Origin: Accumulibacter jenkinsii
GTDB taxonomy: Bacteria > Pseudomonadota > Gammaproteobacteria > Burkholderiales > Rhodocyclaceae
Assembly (NCBI GenBank): GCA_036625225.1
Contig: JAZKUF010000004.1
Span: 248,001 to 312,000, forward strand
Direction of reading: 5' to 3'
Length of the DNA: 64,000 nucleotides
Shown: one piece after another, positions 47,255 to 57,947 of the stretch
Position numbering within the stretch: position 1 is the stretch's first letter
Layout of the letters: the number at the start of each line of letters is the position of its first letter
Program-made: the position numbers and the translations under genes
The notes under the pieces: model-generated
Database searches by the model: none
Seen by the model: the letters and a program-made list of their open reading frames with translations, nothing else
Told to the model about the DNA's origin: nothing

Positions 47255-47716
47255 TCAGGGCTTTTGGTCGATCAAGCGCAGCATCAGCGTCATCGGATGC
47301 GCTGGCGACATCTGGAATCCGTAGTGCTCGTAAAACGCCTTGGCCGGGTCATGAAGGGCGTGCACCAGAAGCGCCCGGACGCCGGAGTTTTGCGCGACGG
47401 CTGCCGCCCGTTTGACGGCATCCTGCAACAGCGAAGCGCCCAGCTTGATCCCATGGGCACGATGATCGACGGCCAACCGGCCCAGCACGATCACCGGCAC
47501 GGGGTCCGGCATATTGCGCCGAACGGCACTTGTGGCCATCGGGTGGGAAACGGCGCCCACGGCGAGCGCGTAGTAGCCGCAGACACGCTGGTCTTGATCG
47601 GTCACCACGAAAGTGCGGCTGGCGCCGCTCAGTTGGTTAGCCAGGGCGCGCCGCTTCAGCCACTCGTCGAGCAGGGCCTCGCCACACGCGAATTCATCGA
47701 TCCGATGCGCTGCCAA
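47255..47716 (-). CDS. GNAT acetyltransferase toxin (TacT-like)
   Basis: A 153-residue GCN5-type acetyltransferase. It has CGEALLDEWLKRRALANQ at the N-terminus, RVCGYYALAVGAV, the acetyl-CoA segment VIVLGRLAVDHRAHGIKLG and the catalytic-type tyrosine in FYEHYGF. Next to a DUF1778 antitoxin gene this is the TacA-TacT type of toxin, which acetylates charged tRNA. The visible frame begins at TTG 47716; no ATG or GTG exists in frame up to the antitoxin stop, although an out-of-frame ATG overlaps that stop. A start defect or a non-standard start is possible. Confidence 0.85.
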   Translation of the reverse strand: MAAHRIDEFACGEALLDEWLKRRALANQLSGASRTFVVTDQDQRVCGYYALAVGAVSHPMATSAVRRNMPDPVPVIVLGRLAVDHRAHGIKLGASLLQDAVKRAAAVAQNSGVRALLVHALHDPAKAFYEHYGFQMSPAHPMTLMLRLIDQKP

Positions 47717-47750
47717 CAGCGGCTGCGGTGCGCTGAGTTGAGTTGAAAGC

Positions 47751-48029
47751 TCATGCCGGGCTGGCGTCGGTTTCCCAAGGCGTCTTGACCGCCATCAGGC
47801 GCTCCAGCCCCGCATTGCGGGCCGGTGGTGCATCGAGCAGGTCGGTGAACTGACGAAACTTGTCGGCATCCAGGCGGAATAAAACCTGATCGAGCACCAC
47901 CGACTGCGCTTTGTCGCAGGCGGCTTCGAGCATGAAGTCCGATCTGCTCTTGCCCAACAAAGTCGCGGCATGATCAATCAGGTCCCGCTGTTCGGGAAGT
48001 GCGCGCAGGTTGATGGCGGCGTCGCGCAT
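47751..48029 (-). CDS. DUF1778 antitoxin (TacA-like)
   Basis: A 92-residue ribbon-helix-helix antitoxin: MRDAAINLRALPEQRDLIDH is the DNA-binding strand and helix, KSRSDFMLEAACDKAQSVVL follows, and FRLDADKFRQFTDLLDAPP is the toxin-binding tail. It should neutralise the adjacent acetyltransferase and repress their joint promoter. AAAGGAG sits well before ATG 48029, which is preferred to the upstream ATG at 48053. The toxin frame lies 34 bases downstream. Confidence 0.88.
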   Translation of the reverse strand: MRDAAINLRALPEQRDLIDHAATLLGKSRSDFMLEAACDKAQSVVLDQVLFRLDADKFRQFTDLLDAPPARNAGLERLMAVKTPWETDASPA

Positions 48030-48095
48030 GGAATGCTCCTTTATTGCATACACACCAGATCATCGGTCAGTGGCTCGCGGTTCAACTTGGGCACC

Positions 48096-48464
48096 TCACC
48101 GACATCGCGTGTCCCGGATATCTTCCGTGTGCGCGTCACGGATCACGCCGAGCACACCGATCGCGCGTTCACTGCCGGGGTTCTTGCGACCCAATCGGAC
48201 CTGAATCCCTTTGCCCATGTACCACCAGTCGAGCCCCGCCGCGTGAACAGCCCTGGCCAATCTGCAAAACCTCTGTTCGCCGACCCGGAACTCGTGCAGG
48301 TGGGCATCATGCCAGCCCATCGCGGCCTGAATGACGTGGTGGAGCGTGGCGAAGCTCGCGTGACCACTGATCACGATCCGGCGCCAGATGAGTGGCATGC
48401 TATCGACGAGTTCGATCTTCAGGGTAAAGAGGGTCGGAGCGGGTTTCTTCAATGCAGTGGCCAC
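48096..48464 (-). pseudogene. truncated pRiA4b ORF-3-like protein
   Basis: The first 65 residues (LFTLKIELVDSMPLIWRRIV, then HASFATLHHVIQAAMGW and HDAHLHEFRVG) are the start of the plasmid pRiA4b ORF-3-like family, usually near 180 residues. After GEQRF the sequence changes abruptly to DWWYMGKGIQVRLGRKNPG and stops at 122 residues, so two unrelated gene pieces appear joined. The second piece was not recognised. Confidence 0.65.
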
Positions 48465-48616
48465 GGCAGATCCTTGATCAGTGTTTTTCCCATTCTACGG
48501 AACCCTGGCCCATACCCCAATCGATCTGCGAACCAATGCCAAGGAGCGCCAGGGAAGACTCCACAATCCTGGTCTCCTGGCAGTAGACTGAAGCTTTGTT
48601 TGCTGAGTGAATATCG

Positions 48617-49192
48617 ATGGAACGTTGTCCCTGGTGCGAAGGTTTTGACCTTTACCGTGAATACCATGATTCGGAATGGGGCCTGCCGCTCTACGACGAT
48701 CGAGCTCTGTTTGAGTTGCTGATCCTCGAAGGAGCGCAGGCCGGTTTGTCTTGGGCGACGATCCTGAAAAAGCGAGAAAACTACCGCCATGCCTTCGATG
48801 GTTTTGATCCGGTGCAGATTGCCCAATATGGTGAAGGAAAGATTGCGGCACTGTTGGCAGATTCGGGAATCGTCCGAAATCGTGCCAAGGTTGCCGCCGC
48901 CATCCAGAATGCGAAAGCGTACCTGGCTCTCACCGCCGAAGGATCGTCGTTCAGCGATTTCCTATGGCGTTTCGTTGATGACATTCCGATTCAGAATCAA
49001 TGGACTTCGATGGCCGAGGTGCCGGCCAGGACGAGCGCCTCGGAGGCGATGAGCAAGGCCTTGAGCCGAGCGGGGTTCAAGTTCGTTGGGTCGACGATTT
49101 GCTATGCCTTTATGCAATCGGCCGGCATGGTCAACGACCATCTGACGACGTGCCCGCGTCATGGCGAAGTCAAGGGTCGCTGCCGCAGATAA
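48617..49192 (+). CDS. tag: DNA-3-methyladenine glycosylase I
   Basis: Tag removes 3-methyladenine from DNA at the start of base excision repair. The 191-residue product has the zinc ligands C4, H17, H175 and C179 in place, the base-recognition residues E38 and W46 (LILEGAQAGLSWATIL), and the C-terminal CYAFMQSAGMVNDH segment. Length and residue spacing match the enterobacterial enzyme. It is a single gene with its own spacer on each side and lies at the boundary back to core chromosome. Confidence 0.97.
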   Translation: MERCPWCEGFDLYREYHDSEWGLPLYDDRALFELLILEGAQAGLSWATILKKRENYRHAFDGFDPVQIAQYGEGKIAALLADSGIVRNRAKVAAAIQNAKAYLALTAEGSSFSDFLWRFVDDIPIQNQWTSMAEVPARTSASEAMSKALSRAGFKFVGSTICYAFMQSAGMVNDHLTTCPRHGEVKGRCRR

Positions 49193-49364
49193 AGTCAGGC
49201 CACCCCTCGCTCAAGCCGCTTGCTGACTTCCCATCGGCCTGCGGCGCTGCATTCAAGGGGGCCGGTGGTGTAGCGCCGTGCGTCATGCAATGAGGCCGGA
49301 TCAGTCTATACTGATGCCAATCAGCTTGCTGTGATCGACAACATTCACGAGAAGGGAGAAAACC

Positions 49365-49862
49365 ATGTCCGGAACAAGCTGCGCGCCGGGTTGGCGCGCA
49401 ACCGCCGTGCTACTGCTGGCGATGGCCGGCACTTCCGCTTGCTACGTGGTGCCGGCCACGGCGCCCGACGGCAGCACGACCTACGGTTATTACCCGGTGC
49501 CACCTGCGACAGTGCCGCCAGCGGGAGGGGAGACAGCCCCCAGGATGCCGGCAGCGACGCCGGCAACGCTGACGGTGAGGCTCTATCCGGCCAATGCGCA
49601 TGCGACCCAGACCGGCGTCATCAGCGGCACGGTCACCAACATGATGACCGGCAAGGGCCGCTTCGTGGTGAATTATCAGGGCGAGGTGTTGAGCGGCGAA
49701 GCGACTCGCGTTGCGAATGAAGAGAAGCGCGGCGTAGCGAGCGCTTTCGGCCCCGGCGGAATGTACATGTCGTGTGAGTACCAGATGAACACACCCTACC
49801 AGGGGGCGGGCACCTGCTCATTTGCCAACGGCGCTAGCTACCAGATGCATATCGGCAACTGA
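49365..49862 (+). CDS. small hypothetical lipoprotein
   Basis: A 165-residue protein with a lipobox (AMAGTSAC, C26). After a proline- and threonine-rich linker (VPPATVPPAGGETAPRMPAA) it has a C-terminal beta-rich domain (GVISGTVTNMMTGKGRFVVN, GMYMSCEYQMNTPYQGAGTC). A good GAAGGGAG site precedes the ATG. Family not recognised. The last two cysteines could form a disulfide, fitting an outer-membrane-anchored periplasmic protein. Confidence 0.75.
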   Translation: MSGTSCAPGWRATAVLLLAMAGTSACYVVPATAPDGSTTYGYYPVPPATVPPAGGETAPRMPAATPATLTVRLYPANAHATQTGVISGTVTNMMTGKGRFVVNYQGEVLSGEATRVANEEKRGVASAFGPGGMYMSCEYQMNTPYQGAGTCSFANGASYQMHIGN

Positions 49863-49974
49863 ACGGCAACCCAGCCGCAAGCGATCGGCAAGGGCGGTAA
49901 GCGCTGACTCGAAGCGATTGGCAGGCTGCCGCAGCCCCGGCAGAATGACGCCGGACGCTGAATTGAAACAAAGA

Positions 49975-52344
<2,370 letters not shown>

Positions 52345-52352
52345 TTTATCCC

Positions 52353-52757
52353 TCACTGCAGGTGGCGCAGGACGAGGACCAGGCAGCCATCCTCGAGGCA
52401 CTGTTCGTGCAATCGATAATTGCCCGGCGGCAGCGCTATCCGGCGCTCGAAACGCCCATAGGGAATTTCGAGACGGTGAATCGCGGCGCCATGAAGAATC
52501 GACGGAATTGGCCGCTGACCACGCACGACCAGGCCGGAGTCATCGAGAACGACCTCGCACTGGTGCGCGCTGACGCCGGGCAGCGCGACCAGCAGCCTCA
52601 GTTCCTCGCCGTTCTCGTAGAGATCGACCGCCGGTTCCCAGCAGGGCAGGGAGTGCACGGCTTCCAGGCTGAAAAACCGGCGCTGTGGTGCTTCAGCGCC
52701 CTGCAGAAGATCCAGCGCCTCCGCCCACATCCAGAAACTCCGGTTACGAGGTCTCAT
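52353..52757 (-). CDS. Hsp20/alpha-crystallin small heat-shock protein
   Basis: A 134-residue small heat-shock chaperone. The alpha-crystallin domain starts at about residue 38 (WEPAVDLYENGEELRLLVAL) and includes PGVSAHQCEVVLDDSGLVVR and RFERRIALPPG; the usual GVL motif appears as DGCLVLVL at the end. It holds unfolding proteins in the cytoplasm. Being eight bases upstream of lon, it probably forms a heat-shock operon of chaperone and protease. AGGGGG lies before the ATG. No clear sigma32 promoter was found in the 200 bases upstream. Confidence 0.9.
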   Translation of the reverse strand: MRPRNRSFWMWAEALDLLQGAEAPQRRFFSLEAVHSLPCWEPAVDLYENGEELRLLVALPGVSAHQCEVVLDDSGLVVRGQRPIPSILHGAAIHRLEIPYGRFERRIALPPGNYRLHEQCLEDGCLVLVLRHLQ

Positions 52758-53007
52758 CGGCTACACCCCCTGACAAAAGCACGCGCTCGGGTTGATACAA
52801 GGTAAAAGTATAGTGCTGCAGGGCGCATTTTCCAGGCCGACGGTCGCTGCTCCGCGAGCGCCTGGCGGGCTGGCGAGCGGGAATCCGGCCAGCGGTGCAC
52901 CCGGTACGCGATCAGGCTGGCGCGCGCCGTTGCGTCTTCAGACATAAGCGCAGACAATGCCTGCACTTGGCGCGTGGGGTGCGGCAAAAAAATGAGGGAG
53001 CTTCACC

Positions 53008-54771
53008 GTGTTCAGCAAGCTGATGACCCGTTCGACACTCGAGGACCTTGCGGGCAGTGCCGCTTTTCGGCGTGGCGAGGGATACTTTTCCGCCGGCGCA
53101 GTCGGTCGCCTGCGCGCCACCGGTGACAGGATTAGCGCCAGGGTCCAAGGCTCCGACACCTACCAGGTCGAGCTCCGGGAGGAGAGCGGCAAACTGGCTT
53201 ACGACTGTACCTGCCCACGCGCCGGCGACGGCTATTTCTGCAAGCACTGTGTCGCGGTGGGGCTGGCCTGGATCGCGGATTCCGCCCCGGATGAAGACCC
53301 GCAGGAAAAATCAGGTCAAGGCAAGACCAGGCGACGCGACCCCTGGCAGGACATCAAGGACTTTCTCGGTACGCAGTCGCCTGAAACCCTGATTGAACTC
53401 CTGCTCGATGTCGCCCAGCGCGATGACCAACTCTTCCAGTCGCTGTTGCTCAAGGCCGAACGGGTGGTTGACGGGGGCAATGTGCTCCAGGCCTTTCAAC
53501 GCGCGATCGACGAGGCATCACGAATCCATGGATTGATCGACTGGCGCGAAGTGGGATCCTTCGCCAGAAATATCGATCAGGTGGCAGATTCACTGGCTGA
53601 ACTGCTCAAGCCAGACACGGCTGCCCTGCTGGTGGAACTCGCCGAGTACGCCATCGAGCGCGTCGAGCAGGCGATGGAGCAGGTCGATGACTCGAATGGC
53701 GAGATTGGCGGCATCGTTTGTCGCCTGGGCGAAATGCACCTCAAGGCTTGCACGATGGCCAGGCCGGATGCTGCGGCACTGGCGGAACGCCTGTTCCACC
53801 TGGCAACGACCTTGCCCTTTGGCTTGTGCAGCCTTGATGCCGCGACGTACAGCCAGGCCCTTGGCGAGCAGGGCCTGCAACGCTATCGCCAGCTGGCCAA
53901 AGCGGAGTGGGACAAGATCACGCCGCGCTCCGACGACAAAGTCTACGACGCCCGCCGGCTCACCATCACCCACATCATGGAGCGCCTGGCAGAAGCCAGT
54001 GGCGACATCGATGAACTGGTGGCGATCAAGGCCAGGGATCTTTCGTCCAGCTATCGCTACCTCGGTATTGCCCAAATCCTTGCCCAGGCGGGCCGGGTAG
54101 ATGAGGCCCTGGAATGGGCGGAACGTGGCCTCAAGGCCTTTCCGGATCGCCCGCACGACGATCTGCGCGATTTTCTGGTGGCGATCTACCTCCAGCGCGG
54201 GCGCAATGACGAAGCCCTGCAGCTGACCTGGATTCAGTTCGATGAACGTCCCGGCCTGGCGCCCTTCAAAAAGCTGCACGATGTGGCCGGAAAGCTCGGC
54301 CTCTGGCCAGCGCAGCGCGAGCGGGCGTTGGCCCGGATTGCCGAGTTCACCGCCTGCCAGGTTGCGGCGACCAGTCGCTGGAAGCCCCAGCCTTCGGCGC
54401 CAAACCATTCCCTGCGAATCGCGATCGCCTTGTGGGAAGAGGACTGGGATGCGGCATGGACGGCAGTTCACCAGGGATCCTGCGAGCGTCACCTGCTGGT
54501 CACCCTCGCCGGCAAGCTGGAATCGACCCGACCGGAGGATGCCATCAGTCTTTACCGGCAAGTGGTTCCGATGATCGTGAATGAAACCAAGAACTCCGCC
54601 TATTACGAGGGTATCCAACTGATCCGCCAGATCGGCGCCTTGATGAAAACGCTGAATCGGTCCCGGCAATTCGCTGACTATCTGGCCGAGTTGCGGGTTC
54701 AGTTCAAGCCGAAGCGGAATTTCATCAAGCTGCTCGATGACCTTGCCCGCTCGACGGCAGCCGCCAAATGA
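53008..54771 (+). CDS. SWIM zinc-finger protein
   Basis: A 587-residue protein. The N-terminal SWIM finger is complete: C67-x-C69-x8-C78-x-H80 in DCTCPRAGDGYFCKHCVAVG. The remainder is alpha-helical, with TPR-like segments (YLGIAQILAQAGRVDEALEW, FLVAIYLQRGRNDEALQL). SWIM fingers bind DNA or protein partners; the family's task in bacteria is unclear, although SWIM proteins often accompany helicases or MoxR/VWA proteins, none of which are here. The start is a GTG at 53008 with GAGGGAG upstream. Confidence 0.88.
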   Translation: MFSKLMTRSTLEDLAGSAAFRRGEGYFSAGAVGRLRATGDRISARVQGSDTYQVELREESGKLAYDCTCPRAGDGYFCKHCVAVGLAWIADSAPDEDPQEKSGQGKTRRRDPWQDIKDFLGTQSPETLIELLLDVAQRDDQLFQSLLLKAERVVDGGNVLQAFQRAIDEASRIHGLIDWREVGSFARNIDQVADSLAELLKPDTAALLVELAEYAIERVEQAMEQVDDSNGEIGGIVCRLGEMHLKACTMARPDAAALAERLFHLATTLPFGLCSLDAATYSQALGEQGLQRYRQLAKAEWDKITPRSDDKVYDARRLTITHIMERLAEASGDIDELVAIKARDLSSSYRYLGIAQILAQAGRVDEALEWAERGLKAFPDRPHDDLRDFLVAIYLQRGRNDEALQLTWIQFDERPGLAPFKKLHDVAGKLGLWPAQRERALARIAEFTACQVAATSRWKPQPSAPNHSLRIAIALWEEDWDAAWTAVHQGSCERHLLVTLAGKLESTRPEDAISLYRQVVPMIVNETKNSAYYEGIQLIRQIGALMKTLNRSRQFADYLAELRVQFKPKRNFIKLLDDLARSTAAAK

Positions 54772-54823
54772 GCCTGTTGACCGGGTGACGCATTCATGTG
54801 GTCTTGCGCTGGAGTGGACTGGA

Positions 54824-54829
54824 TATAAT
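54824..54829 (+). promoter_or_regulatory. perfect -10 box upstream of trpG
   Basis: TATAAT preceded by GGACTGGA. A TTGCGC lies 14 bases upstream (too close) and GTCTTG gives 17 bases but is poor, so the -35 is uncertain. Predicted transcription starts near 54836, about 220 bases before trpG. The same TTGCGC ... GGACTGGATATA wording precedes rpsT. Confidence 0.5.
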
Positions 54830-54837
54830 GAAGCCCT

Positions 54838-54903
54838 ATGTTCACCTTTTTCTCGTCCTTTGCGGCTCTCTATCGTCTGCGCTGGCGTAAGCCGGCTGCC
54901 TGA
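54838..54903 (+). CDS. possible 21-residue leader peptide of the trp genes
   Basis: An ATG almost at the predicted transcription start opens MFTFFSSFAALYRLRWRKPA. The peptide has four Phe, one Tyr and one Trp, an aromatic bias that could suit attenuation. A GC hairpin (GCGCCC/GGGCGC, 54914-54929) and a second stem (CCTGCG/CGCAGG, 54946-54982) follow, with a run of ten C between them. A single Trp codon and no T-run make classical Trp attenuation doubtful. Confidence 0.3.
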   Translation: MFTFFSSFAALYRLRWRKPAA

Positions 54904-55054
54904 CCGACCCATGGCGCCCGCGTGGGCGCGCGAGCCCCCCCCCCGCCTGCGTGTGACCCTGGCTTGCCCAGTGCGCAGGATAGCGGGCATCAAAGCCGGG
55001 ACAGAAATGCGGCTTGTGATTAAAAGACAATAAAAACAACAGGATGCATAGAAT

Positions 55055-55627
55055 ATGCTGCTCATGATCGACAATTACGACTCTTTTACCTACAACCTCG
55101 TACAGTACTTTGGCGAACTGGGACAGGAAGTCAGGGTGTTCCGCAACGACGCCATCAGCGTGCCCGAGATCGCTCGCCTGAAGCCCGCCTTCCTGGTCAT
55201 TTCTCCGGGCCCCTGCGCGCCAGCACAGGCAGGCATCTCGCTGGCGGCGATTCGCGAGTTTGCCGGCCGGATTCCCCTGCTCGGCGTCTGCCTCGGCCAT
55301 CAGGCGATCGGCGAGGCTTTCGGCGGCCGCGTCGTCCATGCGCAGAAGCTGATGCACGGCAAGGTGTCGCCGGTGCATCACACTGACCTGGGGGTTTTCC
55401 GGGGCTTGCCCGAGCCATTGACCTGTACGCGTTACCATTCGCTCGCCGTCGAGCGCAAGTCCCTGCCGGCCTGCCTGGAAATCACCGCCTGGACCGACGA
55501 CGGCGAGATCATGGGCCTGCGCCACCGGACCCTGGCCGTCGAAGGGGTTCAGTTCCACCCGGAATCGATCCTGACCGAGCGCGGCCACGACCTGTTGCAG
55601 AACTTCCTTGAGGAGCATATCAAATGA
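55055..55627 (+). CDS. trpG: anthranilate synthase glutamine amidotransferase subunit
   Basis: TrpG supplies ammonia from glutamine to TrpE for anthranilate synthesis, and may also serve para-aminobenzoate synthesis. The 190-residue protein has the class I amidotransferase triad: C79 in LGVCLGHQ, with H168 and E170 in QFHPES. The N-terminal MIDNYDSFTYNLVQYF is typical. trpE is not in the window, so the operon here is trpG-trpD-trpC. The stop overlaps the trpD start (ATGA). Confidence 0.96.
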   Translation: MLLMIDNYDSFTYNLVQYFGELGQEVRVFRNDAISVPEIARLKPAFLVISPGPCAPAQAGISLAAIREFAGRIPLLGVCLGHQAIGEAFGGRVVHAQKLMHGKVSPVHHTDLGVFRGLPEPLTCTRYHSLAVERKSLPACLEITAWTDDGEIMGLRHRTLAVEGVQFHPESILTERGHDLLQNFLEEHIK

Positions 55628-56649
55628 AACCCCAGGACGCCCTGGCGCGGGTGATCGAACACCGCGAGATTTTTCACGACGAGATGGTTTCGCTGATGCG
55701 CCAGATCATGGGCGGCGAGGTGACGCCGGTAATGATCGCGGCGATCATCACCGGGCTGCGCGTCAAGAAGGAAAGCATCGGTGAAATCTCGGCCGCGGCG
55801 CAGGTGATGCGCGAACTGTCGACCAAGGTGCACGTCGGCGTCCGCGCGCATCTGGTCGACACCTGCGGCACGGGTGGCGACGGCGCCCAGACCTTCAACA
55901 TCTCGACGGCGGCGATGTTCGTCGCCGCGGCTGCCGGCGCGCGCGTCGCCAAGCATGGCGGCCGCTCGGTCTCTTCGCAATCGGGCAGCGCCGACGTGCT
56001 CGAAGCGCTCGGGGTCAACATCCACCTGTCACCGGAGGGGGTCGGCCGCAGCATCGATGAAGTCGGCATCGGCTTCATGTTTGCCCCCAATCACCACAGC
56101 GCCATGAAGCACGCCGCGCCGGTACGCCGCGAGCTCGGCGTGCGCACGCTGTTCAACATTCTCGGCCCGCTGACCAATCCGGCCAACGCCGCCAGCCAGG
56201 TGCTCGGCGTTTTTCATCCCGACCTGGTCGGCATCCAGGTGCGCGTCCTGCAGCGGCTGGGCAGCACGCACGCGCTGTCCGTTTTCGGCCGCGAAGGGCT
56301 CGACGAGATCTCGATCTCCGGCGAAACCCTGGTCGGCGAACTGAAGAACGGCCGCGTCGAGGAGTACACCCTGCACCCCGAACAGTTCAATCTGCCGGTG
56401 CACGATCCGCGCGTCCTGCGCGTGGCCAATGTCGAGGAATCGAAAGCCATGCTGCTCGCCGCGCTCGAAAACCGCAGCGGCGCCGCGCGTGACATCGTCG
56501 CCCTCAACGCCGGCGCCAGCATCTACGTCAGCGGACTTGCGCCCAGCCTCGCGGATGGCGTCGAGCAGGCCTTCGAAGGCATCGCTTCAGGTGCCGCTCG
56601 CGCCCGGCTCGACGACTTCATTGCCTTCACGCAGCGCTTTGCGACTTGA
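55624..56649 (+). CDS. trpD: anthranilate phosphoribosyltransferase
   Basis: TrpD joins anthranilate to phosphoribosyl pyrophosphate in tryptophan synthesis. The 341-residue protein has the PRPP loop CGTGGDGAQTFN (81-92), KHGGRSVSSQSGSADVLEAL, and NILGPLTNPA. The start overlaps trpG by four bases. A small open frame lies between it and trpC. Confidence 0.97.
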   Translation: MKPQDALARVIEHREIFHDEMVSLMRQIMGGEVTPVMIAAIITGLRVKKESIGEISAAAQVMRELSTKVHVGVRAHLVDTCGTGGDGAQTFNISTAAMFVAAAAGARVAKHGGRSVSSQSGSADVLEALGVNIHLSPEGVGRSIDEVGIGFMFAPNHHSAMKHAAPVRRELGVRTLFNILGPLTNPANAASQVLGVFHPDLVGIQVRVLQRLGSTHALSVFGREGLDEISISGETLVGELKNGRVEEYTLHPEQFNLPVHDPRVLRVANVEESKAMLLAALENRSGAARDIVALNAGASIYVSGLAPSLADGVEQAFEGIASGAARARLDDFIAFTQRFAT

Positions 56650-56675
56650 CGCACCGCGTCGCCCGGGAGATCGTG

Positions 56676-56774
56676 ATGACCCAGCCACGGCTTGAGAGAC
56701 CCTTTGACGCCGCCTGCGGCCCGTTCGCAAGCCTGCAGGACGATGTCTTCGTAGACCTGGCGGCGCGGCAATGA
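56676..56774 (+). CDS. 32-residue small ORF between trpD and trpC
   Basis: ATG 56676 follows GGGAGA at a six-base spacing and opens MTQPRLERPFDAACGPFASL, continuing to VDLAARQ. The TGA stop overlaps the trpC ATG (ATGA), so translation would be coupled to trpC. No family recognised. It may be a real small protein or simply a reading frame kept to help trpC translation; a minus-strand frame also covers this stretch. Confidence 0.4.
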   Translation: MTQPRLERPFDAACGPFASLQDDVFVDLAARQ

Positions 56775-57559
56775 GCGACATTCTCAAACGGATTCTGGCC
56801 GTCAAGCGTGAAGAAGTCCGCGCCGCACAGGCCGTCACGCCGCTCGTCGAGATCCGTGCGACGGCCGAGAGGCAACCGGCGCCGCGCGACTTTCTCGGCG
56901 CCCTGCGCCACCGGGTTGCCGCCGAGAAACCGGCCGTGATTGCCGAAATCAAGAAGGCGAGCCCGTCCCGGGGGGTATTGCGCTCGGACTTTCGGCCGGC
57001 CACCATCGCCGCCGGATACCAGCAACACGGCGCCGCGTGCCTGTCGGTGCTCACCGACCGCCAGTTCTTCCAGGGCGCGCCGGCCTATCTGGCAGCGGCG
57101 CGGGCGGCCTGCACCCTGCCAGTGCTGCGCAAGGATTTTCTGGTCGACGCCTATCAGGTGCATGAAGCCCGCGCCATGGACGCTGACGCCATCCTGCTCA
57201 TCGCTGCCGCCCTCGACCTCGCGACCATGCGTGACTTCGAAGCCATCGCCGACAGTCTCGGCATGGCGGTGCTGGTCGAAGTGCACGATGGCCGTGAACT
57301 CGATCTCGCCCTGCAACTCCGCACGCCGCTGATCGGCATCAACAACCGCAACCTGAAGAGCTTCGAAGTCCGCCTGCAAACGACGCTCGAACTGCTGCCC
57401 TACCTGCCGGCCGACCGCACCGTCGTCACCGAAAGCGGCATTCTGGCGCGCGGCGACGTCGATCTGATGCGCGAGCACGGGGTGAACGCCTTCCTCGTCG
57501 GGGAAGCCTTCATGCGCGCCGCGGAACCCGGGGAGGCGCTGGCCGAGCTGTTCGCGTGA
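56771..57559 (+). CDS. trpC: indole-3-glycerol-phosphate synthase
   Basis: TrpC closes the indole ring from carboxyphenylaminodeoxyribulose phosphate. The 262-residue TIM barrel has VIAEIKKASPSRGVL (57-70), LPVLRKDFLVDAYQ with the catalytic lysine, LIGINNRNL and ESGILARGDV. It is not fused to trpF. Its own ribosome binding site is weak, so expression may rely on translation from the small ORF that overlaps it. Confidence 0.97.
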   Translation: MSDILKRILAVKREEVRAAQAVTPLVEIRATAERQPAPRDFLGALRHRVAAEKPAVIAEIKKASPSRGVLRSDFRPATIAAGYQQHGAACLSVLTDRQFFQGAPAYLAAARAACTLPVLRKDFLVDAYQVHEARAMDADAILLIAAALDLATMRDFEAIADSLGMAVLVEVHDGRELDLALQLRTPLIGINNRNLKSFEVRLQTTLELLPYLPADRTVVTESGILARGDVDLMREHGVNAFLVGEAFMRAAEPGEALAELFA

Positions 57560-57947
57560 CTTTCCGCGCGGCCGGGATTTGACAGCGGTGGCCACAGGCG
57601 ACGGTCATTCGCTCGTCGGCGGGATCAGTGGCAGGCGCGGGAGGTGCGCTCGCCAGCACCTCTCTGATCATGCGTGCTGCGACCCGGAGAGCGGCGAAAG
57701 CGTCACCAGCGATCCTTCGCGCACCCAGCCACGGGGCAAAAAACTGCTTCGGGGCCAGAAAATGCGACGCATGTTGCAAAAACCCAACAACTACCGATTT
57801 CCCATCGGCGAAAGCGATCAGAGGCCTTGCTGCAGCAATCGGCGTTTGCCAGAATCGCCCCAACTTCTCGTTTCTTTATCGAGAGGTCCAGTTTGATGAA
57901 GCAGCCGCATCCGGCTTCGTCGATCTCAAACCTAGAGGAGATTCAAA
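57560..57947. other. spacer before the first porin gene
   Basis: About 390 bases with no convincing gene; short frames on both strands lack family features. It should contain the porin promoter and a leader. Only the strong AGAGGAG ribosome binding site just before 57948 is clear. Confidence 0.4.

Noticed and set aside
52758..52850. sigma32-type heat-shock promoter before hsp20
   Set aside because: CTTGTAT occurs on the minus strand but no CCCCAT-like -10 follows at the right distance.
54935..54944. run of ten C
   Set aside because: A homopolymer in non-coding leader; it could vary by slippage, but nothing in the sequence shows phase variation of a gene.
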